Part shown: positions 18,335-28,776 of the stretch, one piece after another
Layout: each line of letters starts with the position of its first letter
How positions within the stretch are numbered: the stretch's first letter is position 1
DNA from: an uncultured Cohaesibacter sp.
Lineage (GTDB): Bacteria; Pseudomonadota; Alphaproteobacteria; Rhizobiales; Cohaesibacteraceae
Direction of reading: 5' to 3'
DNA length: 64,000 nucleotides
Assembly (NCBI RefSeq): GCF_963664735.1
Contig: NZ_OY761553.1
Span: 372,001 to 436,000, forward strand
The notes under the pieces: generated by a model
What the model saw: the letters and a program-made list of their open reading frames with translations, nothing else
Databases searched by the model: none
Told to the model about the DNA's origin: nothing
Program-made: the position numbers and the translations under genes

Positions 18335-18805
18335 ATGATTGAAGCAACAGAGTTTCGCAATGCTTTAGGCCGTTTTGCGACCGGTATAGCCGTGGTTACG
18401 ACAGTTGATGGCGAAGGGAACCTCATGGGTTTGACGGTCAACAGCTTCAATTCTGTATCTCTGGATCCGCCTCTTGTGCTCTGGTCGCTTGATAAAAGTT
18501 CAAATCAGCTGGATGCTTTTTCCAACAGTGGCTTTTATGGAGTGAGCATTCTTGGCAGCGAGCAGCAGCTTGCTTCCAATCTGTTTGCGGCCATGGCAGA
18601 TGATCGGTTTGAACAGATCTCATGGAGTGCTGGTACAACTGGTGCTCCCTTGATTGATGGCGCTTTGGCGCAAATTGAATGCACCACCGAGCAGATTATC
18701 GAGGGCGGAGACCATATCATTCTTCTCGGGCGGGTTGTTGCGATCAATGCAGCCGAAGGTGAGCCGTTGCTCTATTACGGTGGAGCTTATCGCTCTCTTG
18801 CCTGA
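18335..18805 (+). CDS. Flavin reductase-like domain protein
   Basis: 156 residues if started at ATG 18335 (MIEATEFRNALGRFATGIAV); the frame is open from 18293. The flavin reductase/FMN-binding split-barrel signature is clear: FATGIAVVTT, GLTVNSFNSVSLDPPLVLWSL with FYGVSILG, GGDHIILLGRV and a C-terminal LLYYGGAYRSL. Such proteins reduce FMN or FAD with NAD(P)H, usually to supply a two-component monooxygenase. No oxygenase gene is nearby, so the partner is unknown. It could serve a monooxygenase encoded elsewhere or act as a general flavin reductase. Single gene followed by a strong terminator. Confidence 0.88.
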   Translation: MIEATEFRNALGRFATGIAVVTTVDGEGNLMGLTVNSFNSVSLDPPLVLWSLDKSSNQLDAFSNSGFYGVSILGSEQQLASNLFAAMADDRFEQISWSAGTTGAPLIDGALAQIECTTEQIIEGGDHIILLGRVVAINAAEGEPLLYYGGAYRSLA

Positions 18806-18840
18806 TGCAAGAGCACGCTTGAGATTGGTCTGAAATAAGA

Positions 18841-18877
18841 AACTCCCGGCACCTATTTAGGTCCGGGAGTTTTTTTA
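18841..18877 (+). terminator. Rho-independent terminator after the flavin reductase gene
   Basis: Stem AACTCCCGG / CCGGGAGTT (18841-18849, 18863-18871) followed by a T-run. It may also serve the convergent SulP gene, because the 5' side begins with AA only. Confidence 0.9.
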
Positions 18878-18929
18878 TCGACTGTGTGCCGCAAATTGGT
18901 CCGGTTCGAAGCAGACCAGCTCAAAGAGC

Positions 18930-20525
18930 CTAGGTCTGGGGTGCGGCCTTCTTGCCAAACATTTCTTCATAGTCAACAGCGACTTCATAGTTTGGATCGT
19001 CAATCACAGAGACTTCTATGAATTTGTCTGCCTTCTGAAGAAGATTTTTGCAGTCCGTTGACAGGTGGCGCAAATGCAGCTTCTTGCCTTGTTCTTCATA
19101 TTTGGTAGCCAGAGAGTCAATCGCTTGCAATGCCGAATGGTCCCAAACGCGCGCGCCCTTGAATTCGATGACAACATCTTCAGGGTCGCTTTTGGGGTCG
19201 AACTGCTCATTGAAGCTGGCGATTGAGCCAAAGAAGAGTGGTCCGCTTAACTCGTAGATCTTCCAGCCATGCTCTTTAGTGCTGACGCGGACATCAATGC
19301 GTTTGGCGGCCTGCCAGGCAAAGACGAGGGCTGAAACAATGACGCCGACGATGACGGCTACGGCAAGGTCGGAATAGACGGTCACCGCCGTGACTAGCAG
19401 GATGACAAATGCGTCATGGCGCGGGATTTTTGTCATGATCTGAAGGCTGCGCCAAGCAAAGGTGCCGATGACGACCATAAACATGACTCCGACCAGTGCG
19501 GCAAGCGGGATCTGCTCGATGAGGCCGGAGGCAAACAGGATGAAGGCCAGCAAGAACAGCGCGGCGGAAATGCCGGACCAGCGTGTGCGGCCTCCGGATT
19601 TCACGTTGATCATCGACTGACCAATCATGGCGCATCCACCCATGCCACCAAAGAAACCGGTGACGATATTAGCGGTGCCCTGAGCAATGCATTCCTTGGA
19701 AGCGCCGCCGTGGGTATCGGTCATTTCGGACACGAGATTAAGCGTCAGCAGGCTCTCGATGAGGCCGACTGCGGCCAGAATGGCGGCGTAAGGAATGATG
19801 ATCTTGAGGGTTTCAAGGTTGAGCGGAACCATCGGTATGTGAAAGTCCGGCAGCCCCCCGGCGATCTGTGCCATATCGCCAACGCGCGGGATTTCCAGAT
19901 TGAAACCGATCACGATCAGCGACACTGTGACGATGGCCAGAAGCGGCGCCGGGATGGCTTTCGTGAGTTTCGGTGCCAGCCAGATAATGGCCATGGTGAC
20001 GAGAACAAGGCCGAGCATGATATAGAGAGGCGTGCCGGTCATCCATGTGAGGGTGCCGCTGGCATCCTTGACCTTGAACTGGCTGAGCTGGGCCAGACCG
20101 ATAACAATGGCGAGGCCATTGACGAAGCCCAGCATCACCGGATGGGGCACCATGCGGATGAACTTGCCCCAGCGCATGACGCCGGCAAAAATCTGGAAGA
20201 TGCCCATCAAAACAACCGTAGCGAAGAGATATTCAACGCCATGGGTCACCACAAGGCTAACCATGACAACGGCAAGGGCGCCTGTCGCGCCGGAGATCAT
20301 GCCCGGGCGGCCACCCAGAAGGGCGGTGATCAGACCAACAATGAAGGCGGCATAAAGGCCGACCAGCGGGTGAACATGAGCCACAAAGGCAAAGGCGACG
20401 GCTTCAGGGACGAGAGCGAGGGCTACGGTTAAGCCAGATAGGGTGTCTGTTTTAAGTTGGCCTGGCGAGATGGCACGAAATGATCGGCCGCTCATCCCTT
20501 TCGGGCTGGCGTTTTCTGAAGTCAT
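18930..20525 (-). CDS. SulP-family anion transporter with STAS domain
   Basis: 531 residues. An inner-membrane domain with about 11-14 helices starts [20 protein letters not shown], followed by [20 protein letters not shown] and [19 protein letters not shown], all typical of SulP. A C-terminal cytoplasmic STAS domain spans about residues 415-515 ([38 protein letters not shown]). The family moves sulfate, bicarbonate or other anions, often with Na+ or H+; the substrate cannot be assigned from sequence alone. Without neighbouring sulfur genes, a bicarbonate or general anion role is equally possible. ATG 20525 begins [13 protein letters not shown]. Divergent from creA with 380 bases between. Confidence 0.92.
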   Translation of the reverse strand: MTSENASPKGMSGRSFRAISPGQLKTDTLSGLTVALALVPEAVAFAFVAHVHPLVGLYAAFIVGLITALLGGRPGMISGATGALAVVMVSLVVTHGVEYLFATVVLMGIFQIFAGVMRWGKFIRMVPHPVMLGFVNGLAIVIGLAQLSQFKVKDASGTLTWMTGTPLYIMLGLVLVTMAIIWLAPKLTKAIPAPLLAIVTVSLIVIGFNLEIPRVGDMAQIAGGLPDFHIPMVPLNLETLKIIIPYAAILAAVGLIESLLTLNLVSEMTDTHGGASKECIAQGTANIVTGFFGGMGGCAMIGQSMINVKSGGRTRWSGISAALFLLAFILFASGLIEQIPLAALVGVMFMVVIGTFAWRSLQIMTKIPRHDAFVILLVTAVTVYSDLAVAVIVGVIVSALVFAWQAAKRIDVRVSTKEHGWKIYELSGPLFFGSIASFNEQFDPKSDPEDVVIEFKGARVWDHSALQAIDSLATKYEEQGKKLHLRHLSTDCKNLLQKADKFIEVSVIDDPNYEVAVDYEEMFGKKAAPQT

Positions 20526-20906
20526 AAGTCAGGATTCCTTGGGAGGAGTTGCATTTGCCCGAATATATCGGGATACGTACATAGACTGATTTGTGCCCTT
20601 CCTATCGTAATTTCCTCTTTAAAACAAGACAAAGCCCCCATAGAAATTGCTTATGGCCAATGACTATTTGCTTTCTCGTAAAGCGCGGGCAAGGCCCCCG
20701 AAGGGGTAAGAGAGAGGGAAAAGGGCTCGCATTTTCCATTCTATTTCCTATATTTGTGATTGAAGAGCCGGGCGAGCACATAAATTTCGCATTTGAGGCT
20801 CATAGAGGGGACCGGTCGTTCATCGCGCCTTGAGGACGGCAAGACCAAGCCTTGCCATCCGATGGATGTGAGCGGGTTGAGACAAGATAGCAAACAGGAT
20901 TTGAAC
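20526..20906. other. Divergent intergenic region between SulP and CreA genes
   Basis: About 380 bases that must hold both promoters. The open frames inside it lack ribosome sites and protein character. A CAGGAT ribosome site at 20894-20899 belongs to creA. No further structure was assigned. Confidence 0.4.
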
Positions 20907-21425
20907 ATGTTTCGCATGACTATTCGTATGTTAACCGGGGCCCTTCTGGCTCTGTCTGTCGGGGCCGGGGCGGCTTTTGCTGCCGATGGACCGGAACTGA
21001 TTTTCAAGAAATCGACCGTCTGGAAGCTCCTCACGCCTGATCACAAGCTGGCGACCTATGCCATTGATGATCCTCTGGTTGAGGGCGTCGCCTGCCATTA
21101 TACGGTGCCGGAAAAGGGTGGCGTTTCTGGCATGCTGGGTGTTGCCGAGGAAGTGTCCGACATTTCTCTGGCCTGCCGTCAGGTCGGCCCTATTTCGTTC
21201 AAGGAAAAATTCGAGCAGGGCGATGAAATGTTTGAACAGCGCCGGTCCTTGTTTTTCAAGAAAATGCGGATTGTTCGTGGCTGCGATAAAAAGCGTAACG
21301 TTCTGGTCTATCTAAGCTATTCAGACAAGCTAATTGAAGGTAGCCCGAAAAACTCGACCTCGACTGTACCGATCATGCCATGGGGAACCAAGGAAGCGCC
21401 GCGGTGCGAGGATTGGCTGAAATAA
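20907..21425 (+). CDS. creA: CreA family protein, periplasmic
   Basis: 172 residues from ATG 20907. Signal peptide with a core MLTGALLALSVGAGAAF, then A; mature protein from about residue 25. CreA family segments: DPLVEGVACHYTVPEKGGVSG, LGVAEEVSDISLACRQVGPI, FKKMRIVRGCDKKRNVLVYL and a conserved C-terminal PIMPW. Three pairs of Cys are likely disulfide-bonded. The function of CreA is unknown; in E. coli it lies beside creBCD but is not part of that two-component circuit, and here no such genes are near. The frame extends upstream to 20793 without similarity. Confidence 0.88.
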   Translation: MFRMTIRMLTGALLALSVGAGAAFAADGPELIFKKSTVWKLLTPDHKLATYAIDDPLVEGVACHYTVPEKGGVSGMLGVAEEVSDISLACRQVGPISFKEKFEQGDEMFEQRRSLFFKKMRIVRGCDKKRNVLVYLSYSDKLIEGSPKNSTSTVPIMPWGTKEAPRCEDWLK

Positions 21426-21438
21426 GCTCCGTTTGTCG

Positions 21439-22299
21439 CTAAGAGCGACTGCCAGTGAGCTTTCCTATCAGATTGGCAAGGTGGGTCTTTAGTTGCTGGA
21501 TGTGGTCATCCTTGTCATATGCAAATTGATGATCGTCGAGTTTTGTTATGCGGCGGATGAAGCGGAGGCTGTTGGTCATGAATAGACCATCAGCCTTATT
21601 CAGTTCGCTGTAAGTGAGCGATGCCTCTATCATCTCAAAGCCCCATTGTGGAGCTAGCTTCAAGAGCTGTGCTCTCATAATGCCGGGTAACAGGCCGTCC
21701 GAGACCGGCGGCGTTATGAGCTTGTTGCCATCAATGGCGAAAATGTTGCCGATGGTTGTGCCGGCAACTTTGCTGGCCGTGTTTAGCAGCAGAGCATCAC
21801 CTGCTCCGGCCTTTTCGGCTTGGCGTGCAGAGAGGATATTATCCAGATAGTTGCTGCTCTTGATGGTGCTCGTTATGGCATGTTCGTTGCGGCGAATGGT
21901 GCTGGTCGCAAGTGTCACGTCTTGAAATGCAAGCCCTTCGGGCAATGGCGCAAGCGTTGCAACAAGGGTAGGGGATGGGGTGCTTGGTGGCAAAAGGCCC
22001 CGCCCGCCGCAGCCGCGCGAAATGGCTATGCGCAGGATGCTGTTTTCATTTTGTGAAAGGGCGCAGAGGCGGCAAACCGCTTCTTCGATCTGCTCCAGTT
22101 GCAGAGGTATTTCCAAAAGAGCGGCGCTTGCGATGAGGCGGCTTTTGTGGTCCTCCCACCATAGCGCTGTGCCTTGAATGATCGGCAATGTTTCGAACAA
22201 TCCATCACCAAGCAGAAAGCCTCGGTCAGAGGTTGAGAGGGGCGCATTTTCGCTGTCCTCTCCTTGATAAAGAACACCGTTCAGGAATGTTGCTTTCAT
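21439..22299 (-). CDS. pabC: Class IV aminotransferase, probable 4-amino-4-deoxychorismate lyase PabC
   Basis: 286 residues. PLP-dependent fold-type IV enzyme: N-terminal FLNGVLYQGEDSENAPLSTS, DRGFLLGDGLFETLPI, Arg in LRIAISRGCGGRG, and the catalytic Lys in STIKSSNYLDNILSARQAEK near residue 147, with ALLLNTASKVAGTTIGNIFA. It releases pyruvate from aminodeoxychorismate to give p-aminobenzoate for folate. The family also includes branched-chain and D-amino-acid transaminases; position after pabB and pabA, with a 4-base overlap of the pabA stop, makes PabC the best call. Last gene of the operon. Confidence 0.88.
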   Translation of the reverse strand: MKATFLNGVLYQGEDSENAPLSTSDRGFLLGDGLFETLPIIQGTALWWEDHKSRLIASAALLEIPLQLEQIEEAVCRLCALSQNENSILRIAISRGCGGRGLLPPSTPSPTLVATLAPLPEGLAFQDVTLATSTIRRNEHAITSTIKSSNYLDNILSARQAEKAGAGDALLLNTASKVAGTTIGNIFAIDGNKLITPPVSDGLLPGIMRAQLLKLAPQWGFEMIEASLTYSELNKADGLFMTNSLRFIRRITKLDDHQFAYDKDDHIQQLKTHLANLIGKLTGSRS

Positions 22300-22910
22300 T
22301 CGGCCGTCTCTCCTGATCGATGGGGTTTCGTCAAGACGGGGTTTTGCGTGTATTGGAGGAAATTCTTTATGAGATCGTGACCCATTTGCGTAAGGATCGA
22401 TTCGGGGTGAAACTGCAATCCGACTGTTGGGTGTGTGACATGCTCAACGGCCATGATTTCTCCGTCTTGAGATCTTGCTGTAATGCGCAACTCTTTCGGC
22501 ATCCTTGCTGCTGAAAGCGCCAGTGAATGATAGCGTGCAACGGTTAGCGGAGACGGGATCTGGTGGAAAATTCCACGGCCTTCATGGCTTATCTGGCTGG
22601 CGCGACCGTGCATGGGCTCTTTTGCCAGAATAACTTCGGCTCCAAATGCCTGGCCAATGGCCTGATGTCCCAGACAGATGCCAAGAATGGGAATGGCACC
22701 GGAAAAATGGCGAATGAGGTCAACCATGATGCCAGCCTCTTTTGGTCTGCCCGGACCGGGCGAGAGCAGAATGGCGTCGGGGTCGAGGCGGGCTATGTCG
22801 CTCACTTCAAGGGCATCATTGCGATAAACGGTGACGCTTTGTCCCAATTCCTCGCAATAGCGGGCAAGGTTGAAGACAAAGGAATCATAATTGTCGAGAA
22901 TGAAAATCAT
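22296..22910 (-). CDS. pabA: Aminodeoxychorismate synthase glutaminase subunit PabA (or anthranilate TrpG)
   Basis: 204 residues, class I glutamine amidotransferase. It begins MIFILDNYDSFVFNLARYCE and has LLSPGPGRPKEAG, nucleophile Cys79 in GICLGHQAIGQAFG, and a C-terminal triad segment VGLQFHPESILT. It supplies ammonia to PabB. Start ATG 22910 overlaps the pabB stop by 4 bases and its own stop overlaps pabC by 4, so the three are translationally coupled. PabA and TrpG are indistinguishable by sequence and one protein may serve both pathways; the neighbours argue for folate. Confidence 0.92.
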   Translation of the reverse strand: MIFILDNYDSFVFNLARYCEELGQSVTVYRNDALEVSDIARLDPDAILLSPGPGRPKEAGIMVDLIRHFSGAIPILGICLGHQAIGQAFGAEVILAKEPMHGRASQISHEGRGIFHQIPSPLTVARYHSLALSAARMPKELRITARSQDGEIMAVEHVTHPTVGLQFHPESILTQMGHDLIKNFLQYTQNPVLTKPHRSGETAE

Positions 22911-24445
22911 GCGCCGCTCCCCATGCCTTCTTCGAAATTTTCCTCTGGGCCAGCTTCAAGAGCAGCTCGCTCTGCCTCGAGCGAAGTGCCGAAGGCTCTG
23001 AACAAAGCGGTGGCTTTATGCAGGCATTCTTCATATTCCTCTGCGGGATCGGAAAGGGTCGTTATGCCTCCGCCCACATTGAAATGAACAGTTCCATTTC
23101 TGAAGGTCGCAGTTCTGATTGCTATGCTGGTATCCATGGCCCCGTCAAAGCCAAGATAGCCGATGCTGCCACAATAGATCCCGCGCGGCAGATCCTCCAA
23201 CTCGCTAATGATTTCCATGGCGCGGATTTTGGGCGCTCCTGTTATCGAACCGCCGGGGAACGAGGCACAGAGCAGGGCAACCGGGCCGTTATTCTGTTTC
23301 AGCTTGCCTGTTATGGTCGATACCAGATGATGCACGCGGGAATAGCTTTCCAGAGCACAAAGGTCTGGAACCTTGATGCTGCCGGGTTCGCAGACGCGGG
23401 AAAGATCATTGCGCATCAAGTCGGTGATCATGATATTTTCGGCGCGATCTTTTTCGCTTGCAAGCAAGGCTTCTGCAAGCGCCTGATCGTTGGCCGGATT
23501 TTCAAGGTCGCGCGGTGCCGTGCCTTTGATGGGCCGTGTTTCCACTTCTCCATTTGGAGTGAGCGTCACGAAGCGCTCGGGTGAACTGGACGCGATCTCC
23601 AGATCTGCAAATCGCAAATAGGCTGCAAAGGGGGCTGCGTTATGGTGGCGCATGGCCTGGTAATAGCCGAGCGGAGACGCGTTGGAGCATGCCGGGATTT
23701 GAGCAGAAAAGCGCTGCGTTATATTGGCCTGAAAAATATCTCCCTGCCGAATATACTCTTTCGCCTTTTCGATGGACTTTTCAAAATTCGAACGAGAAAG
23801 TTCAGACCGCCAACCTGGGATCGGTGAAGGCGTCTGGCCTGTCTTATGTGTGGCCGACTTAAGAGCCTGTGCTTCTTTGAGCCTGTTACAGAACCAGTCA
23901 AGGCGCTGTTTTGCGTGTTCATCTCTTTCGTTAGCGTACTTTGGCCAGCCAGAGGAAAAAGCCCATGCCCGAGCGGAGTGGCCCGCGTCCATTTGGTCGC
24001 CATAAAGGTCGATGGCAAGAACAAGGTCGTAAAAGGGCAGGAGGATTTCGTCAGGCTTTTCATCTTCTCTCGAAGTTTGGGGAAGTTTTTCCAAAAGCCT
24101 TCCTGCTTCGTAAGAGAGATAACCCATCGCGCCTCCCTGAAAGGGCGGGAGATCTTGTCCCGCTGGGGAGAGGGCATATCGCTCCATGAGCCTTTGCAGG
24201 GCAACGAAGGGAGGATCGTTGAGGGCCTCATCGTTCCAGAATGCACAACCGTTTGACACCCGGAATATGGCAAACGGTGCAAAGGCAAGGAAGGAATAAC
24301 GACCGCGCTGCCGATGGGGCGCTGCGCTATCCAGAAAGGAAAGATAGGGCTGATCTTCAAGAGCAGACAGCAATGATGCCGGATTGGTATAAGGCACGGC
24401 GCGACAAAGCGGAACAGGTTTGTTTTCGCAATGGTTTGCGAGCAT
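22907..24445 (-). CDS. pabB: Aminodeoxychorismate synthase component I PabB
   Basis: 512 residues. Chorismate-binding enzyme: an N-terminal part (PYLSFLDSAAPHRQRGRYSFLA type) and a catalytic C-terminal domain with IEKAKEYIRQGDIFQANITQR, SSPERFVTL, RPIKGTAPRD, MITDLMRNDLSRVCEPGS, SFPGGSITGAPKIRAMEII and a late GGGITTLSDPAEEYEE. The PIKGTAPRD lysine fits PabB (the form that makes a covalent intermediate) rather than anthranilate synthase. It makes 4-amino-4-deoxychorismate with PabA. First gene of pabB-pabA-pabC on the minus strand. An ArsR-type gene ends 35 bases upstream on the same strand, so read-through into this operon is possible. Confidence 0.93.
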   Translation of the reverse strand: MLANHCENKPVPLCRAVPYTNPASLLSALEDQPYLSFLDSAAPHRQRGRYSFLAFAPFAIFRVSNGCAFWNDEALNDPPFVALQRLMERYALSPAGQDLPPFQGGAMGYLSYEAGRLLEKLPQTSREDEKPDEILLPFYDLVLAIDLYGDQMDAGHSARAWAFSSGWPKYANERDEHAKQRLDWFCNRLKEAQALKSATHKTGQTPSPIPGWRSELSRSNFEKSIEKAKEYIRQGDIFQANITQRFSAQIPACSNASPLGYYQAMRHHNAAPFAAYLRFADLEIASSSPERFVTLTPNGEVETRPIKGTAPRDLENPANDQALAEALLASEKDRAENIMITDLMRNDLSRVCEPGSIKVPDLCALESYSRVHHLVSTITGKLKQNNGPVALLCASFPGGSITGAPKIRAMEIISELEDLPRGIYCGSIGYLGFDGAMDTSIAIRTATFRNGTVHFNVGGGITTLSDPAEEYEECLHKATALFRAFGTSLEAERAALEAGPEENFEEGMGSGA

Positions 24446-24480
24446 GTGGCCTCATACTCCTCATACTATCTGGATATCGC

Positions 24481-24777
24481 TTAGGCGCCGCAAAAGCTTT
24501 TATGGAGCACGGTCAGGATTTCTTCGACCACCGGGCTGGCCAGCGAGTAGTAAATGGTCGTTCCGTCACGGCGTGTATGCACAATGCTTTGTGCTCTCAT
24601 GAGGGCCATGTGCTGGGACACCGTCGTCATGCGCAAGCCGGTTTTCTCTGCAAGAGTGCCAACATTCTGTTCGCCTTCAATCAGTTGGCAAAGGATAAGC
24701 AGGCGGGGGCCCGATGCCAACAGTTTCAGGAAGCTTGCTGCTTCTTCCGAGTTTTGTTCTAGTTTTTCTACGTTCAT
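24481..24777 (-). CDS. ArsR-family regulator with SqrR/BigR-like cysteine pair
   Basis: 98 residues from ATG 24777 (MNVEKLEQNSEEAASFLKLL); the frame extends to a TTG at 24840 with no ribosome site. Winged-helix ArsR fold with the recognition helix MTTVSQHMALMRAQSIVHTR and wing DGTTIYYSL. It lacks the arsenite-type CxCxxC in helix 3. Two cysteines stand out: Cys30 in LLILCQLIEGE and Cys96 in HKSFCG at the end. That spacing and context match the SqrR/BigR/YgaV group, which senses persulfides by linking the two cysteines. Persulfide sensing is inference from these positions. It lies just upstream of pabB; its own target, often a sulfur dioxygenase or sulfide quinone reductase, is not in view. 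Confidence 0.85.
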   Translation of the reverse strand: MNVEKLEQNSEEAASFLKLLASGPRLLILCQLIEGEQNVGTLAEKTGLRMTTVSQHMALMRAQSIVHTRRDGTTIYYSLASPVVEEILTVLHKSFCGA

Positions 24778-24840
24778 TGTCGTTAGCCCGTTGCTACTGG
24801 TCCCGTTTGAACATGGCGGCTGATCGATAGCCTTTTCCAA

Positions 24841-25653
24841 GATGACGAGAACGAATTCTGTTTGCTTCCTGTCTATGCCAGCGAGGTTGGATAGCGGAGC
24901 ATTTAGCGTCGCACTATACTGATTGTCCGCGCAGAGTGAAGTAATTTCATAGTGATTAGCGCGCTTTTAATAGAAATTTCGAAAATTCGCATGAATTTCT
25001 AAATAGTGATGCGCAAAATTGTCAGTAGTTCGAGAAGAAATCCTCGTCTAGGTTGATAAGGTGCGGCTAGCTATTACAAATGGAAAAGCTCTCGGCGATT
25101 GCCAAGAGCTTCCACGCGGTAAAGACAAGGGTGCAACAGGTTAAGCCTCGTAAAAGCCTAAAGATGGGTTCTTTACCGTATTCCTATCAAATACTTCCGA
25201 TGAGGTCGCATCGTTTGATTGTGATGATAGGACAATCAGTCTGAACAGCAGATGAGATGGTCGTTCATTTCAAGTTCAAGGTCTCCAATGGACCGGACGG
25301 AGATACCGAGCCTGATTCTCGGCGTGTTTGTTGCGCCTTTGTCAGGGGGCGGCGGAAAGTCGCGAAGAAATCTCCGTCTTTTCACAAATGAGCTGTTGAC
25401 GTAGCTGGGCAATTTAGCCATTGTGGCGCCATGAAAACGGATCGTCCAACCAACTGCTGCATTATTGGTTTGATTATTATCCACTAGCACCTTTGCTGGC
25501 TGGAGCCGTTTCGCTCATCCCTTGAAAATATGAAACGATTTCAGCCGCGGCGAATGTGCGGGCTTTTGGGACGGTTTTGCTTTTTTAAGAAAACCTAAGG
25601 CACCTTGTTTTGATTGATTGCCGAATCGTGGCGAAAATATTGGGAATGGGTCA
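24841..25653. other. Long intergenic region with an inverted repeat
   Basis: About 800 bases between the ArsR-type gene and cysS. Its largest minus-strand frame (25236-25490, from GTG, or 61 residues from ATG 25421) has no ribosome site and no protein family that I recognise. An inverted repeat lies at 25086-25111. No tRNA or known RNA (RNase P, 6S, SRP, tmRNA) was recognised. The stretch is large enough for a small RNA. Confidence 0.35.
25086..25111 (-). repeat. Inverted repeat, possible minus-strand terminator
   Basis: Arms of 11 bases AAGCTCTCGGC / GCCAAGAGCTT around GATT. The single non-Watson-Crick position is C-A on the plus strand but G-U on the minus strand, so a minus-strand RNA would fold better. 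On that strand it ends in TTTT. It is the strongest hairpin in the gap between the ArsR-type gene and cysS. Confidence 0.4.
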
Positions 25654-27054
<1,401 letters not shown>

Positions 27055-27064
27055 AAATTGTGAG

Positions 27065-27089
27065 CGGGGCCTTTTGAGGCCCCGTTTTT
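27065..27089 (+). terminator. Rho-independent terminator after cysS
   Basis: Stem CGGGGCC / GGCCCCG (27065-27071, 27078-27084) with TTTTGA loop and five T. Confidence 0.92.
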
Positions 27090-27150
27090 AGACCGGGCAA
27101 GGGACCTCTTGCCCAGATAGCAGACCCAAGTTTCATTCAGGACCAGAAAC

Positions 27151-28737
27151 ATGACCAAAGAACGTCTTTATCTGTTCGATACCACCTTGCGCGACGGTGC
27201 GCAGACAAACGGCCTCGATTTCAGCGTTGAAGACAAGATTCTTATTGCTGGTATTCTGGATGATTTGGGCGTCGATTATGTCGAGGGCGGCTATCCCGGC
27301 GCCAATCCAACCGACGATGCTTTTTTTACAGAAAAGCGCACCCACAAGGCGACCTTCACCGCGTTTGGCATGACCAAACGTGCCGGTCGTTCGGTTGAGA
27401 ATGATCCGGGCGTGCAAGCGCTCATCAATGCAGCATCGGACGCGATTTGCTATGTGGCCAAATCGTGGGACTATCATGTTGATGTTGCGCTTGGTTGTAC
27501 CAATGAGGAAAACCTCCAGGGCATCACCGAGTCGGTCAAAGCCGCCAATGATGCCGGCAAAATCGCCATGGTCGATTGCGAGCATTTCTTTGATGGTTAC
27601 AAGGCGAACCGAACTTATGCGCTTTCCTGCGTGAAAACCGCCTATGATGCTGGAGCCCGCTGGGTTGTTTTGTGTGACACCAACGGTGGTACGCTGCCCC
27701 ATGAGGTTACGCAAATCGTCGGTGATGTGTTGACGCTCGTGCCGGGAACACATATCGGCATTCATGCGCATAATGACACGGAGCAGGCGATTGCCAACTC
27801 CTTGGCCGCAGTGAGGGCTGGAGCCCGTCAAATTCAGGGCACCTTGAATGGTATCGGCGAACGCTGTGGCAACGCTAACATGGTAACCCTCATCCCGACC
27901 CTGAAGCTGAAAGAAGAGTTCTCCGAGAAGTTCGAGATTGGTGTTTCAGATGAAAAGATGGCGGAGCTGACGAGCATTTCTCGCAGCTTTGATGAACTGC
28001 TCAACAAGGCGCCAAATCGCCACCAGCCTTATGTCGGGGCGAGCGCCTTTGCTACAAAAGCCGGGATTCACGCATCGGCAATTTTGAAAGACCCGCAAAC
28101 CTATGAGCATGTTGATCCTGCCTCTGTTGGCAATCACCGCCGGGTCTTGGTTTCCAATCAGGCTGGCATGTCCAATCTGATCGACGAGCTCAAGCGGATG
28201 GGGCTTGAAGTGGAGAAGTCGGATCCCCGACTGGTTGATCTGTTGTCCATGGTCAAAGAGCGCGAAGCACATGGCTACGCCTATGAGGGCGCGAGCGCGT
28301 CTCTTGAACTGCTGGCTCGGCGACATCTGGGGACTGTTCCTGAATTCTTCAAGATCGAGAGTTTCCGGGTCATGGTCGAGCGGCGACACAATGCCAAGGG
28401 AGAACTGGTGACACTCTCTGAAGCCGTGGTGAAAATCTGGCTTGATGGCGAGAAGCTGATGTCCGTGGCTGAAGCAACCGGTCCCGTTAATGCATTGGAT
28501 TTGGCTTTGCGAAAGGATCTGGGGCGCTTGCAAGGCAAAATCGATGATCTGGAGCTGGTGGACTATAAGGTTCGTATCCTCAACGGCGGTACAGATGCTA
28601 TCACGCGGGTTTTGATAGAAAGCCGTGATGGTTTGGGGCATCGGTGGTTTACAGTTGGCGTTTCTGAGAATATCGTGGACGCCTCCTTCCAAGCTTTGCT
28701 GGATTCCATAACCTATAAGCTTCTCAAATATTCCTGA
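27151..28737 (+). CDS. cimA: (R)-citramalate synthase CimA
   Basis: 528 residues. HMGL-like/LeuA family: N-terminal LYLFDTTLRDGAQTNGLDFS, VDYVEGGYPGANPTDDAFF, FHDN-type metal site HIGIHAHNDTEQAIANSLAA, and GTLNGIGERCGNANMVTLIP. The C-terminal regulatory domain (from about residue 400, FRVMVERRHNAKGELVTLSE) is the LeuA-like allosteric domain. The YVEGG-type segment and length separate CimA-type enzymes from 2-isopropylmalate synthase (LeuA). It condenses pyruvate with acetyl-CoA to feed 2-oxobutyrate and isoleucine synthesis without threonine. Homocitrate synthase is a less likely alternative. It precedes rarD by 39 bases on the same strand. Confidence 0.9.
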   Translation: MTKERLYLFDTTLRDGAQTNGLDFSVEDKILIAGILDDLGVDYVEGGYPGANPTDDAFFTEKRTHKATFTAFGMTKRAGRSVENDPGVQALINAASDAICYVAKSWDYHVDVALGCTNEENLQGITESVKAANDAGKIAMVDCEHFFDGYKANRTYALSCVKTAYDAGARWVVLCDTNGGTLPHEVTQIVGDVLTLVPGTHIGIHAHNDTEQAIANSLAAVRAGARQIQGTLNGIGERCGNANMVTLIPTLKLKEEFSEKFEIGVSDEKMAELTSISRSFDELLNKAPNRHQPYVGASAFATKAGIHASAILKDPQTYEHVDPASVGNHRRVLVSNQAGMSNLIDELKRMGLEVEKSDPRLVDLLSMVKEREAHGYAYEGASASLELLARRHLGTVPEFFKIESFRVMVERRHNAKGELVTLSEAVVKIWLDGEKLMSVAEATGPVNALDLALRKDLGRLQGKIDDLELVDYKVRILNGGTDAITRVLIESRDGLGHRWFTVGVSENIVDASFQALLDSITYKLLKYS

Positions 28738-28776
28738 TATCGCACCGATCCAATCAAGGGCAGAAATTGAGGCCAT

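Noticed and set aside
19416-20432. Long plus-strand frame (338 codons) inside the SulP gene
   Set aside because: Fully antisense to a clear membrane transporter; the product is rich in His, Asp, Gly and Asn as expected for a mirror of hydrophobic codons.
24241-24762. Plus-strand frame over the ArsR-type gene and the pabB start
   Set aside because: Antisense to two real genes and without family features.
25236-25490. Minus-strand frame of 84 codons upstream of the hairpin at 25086-25111
   Set aside because: GTG start or internal ATG without ribosome sites; sequence not recognised. Left as part of the intergenic description.
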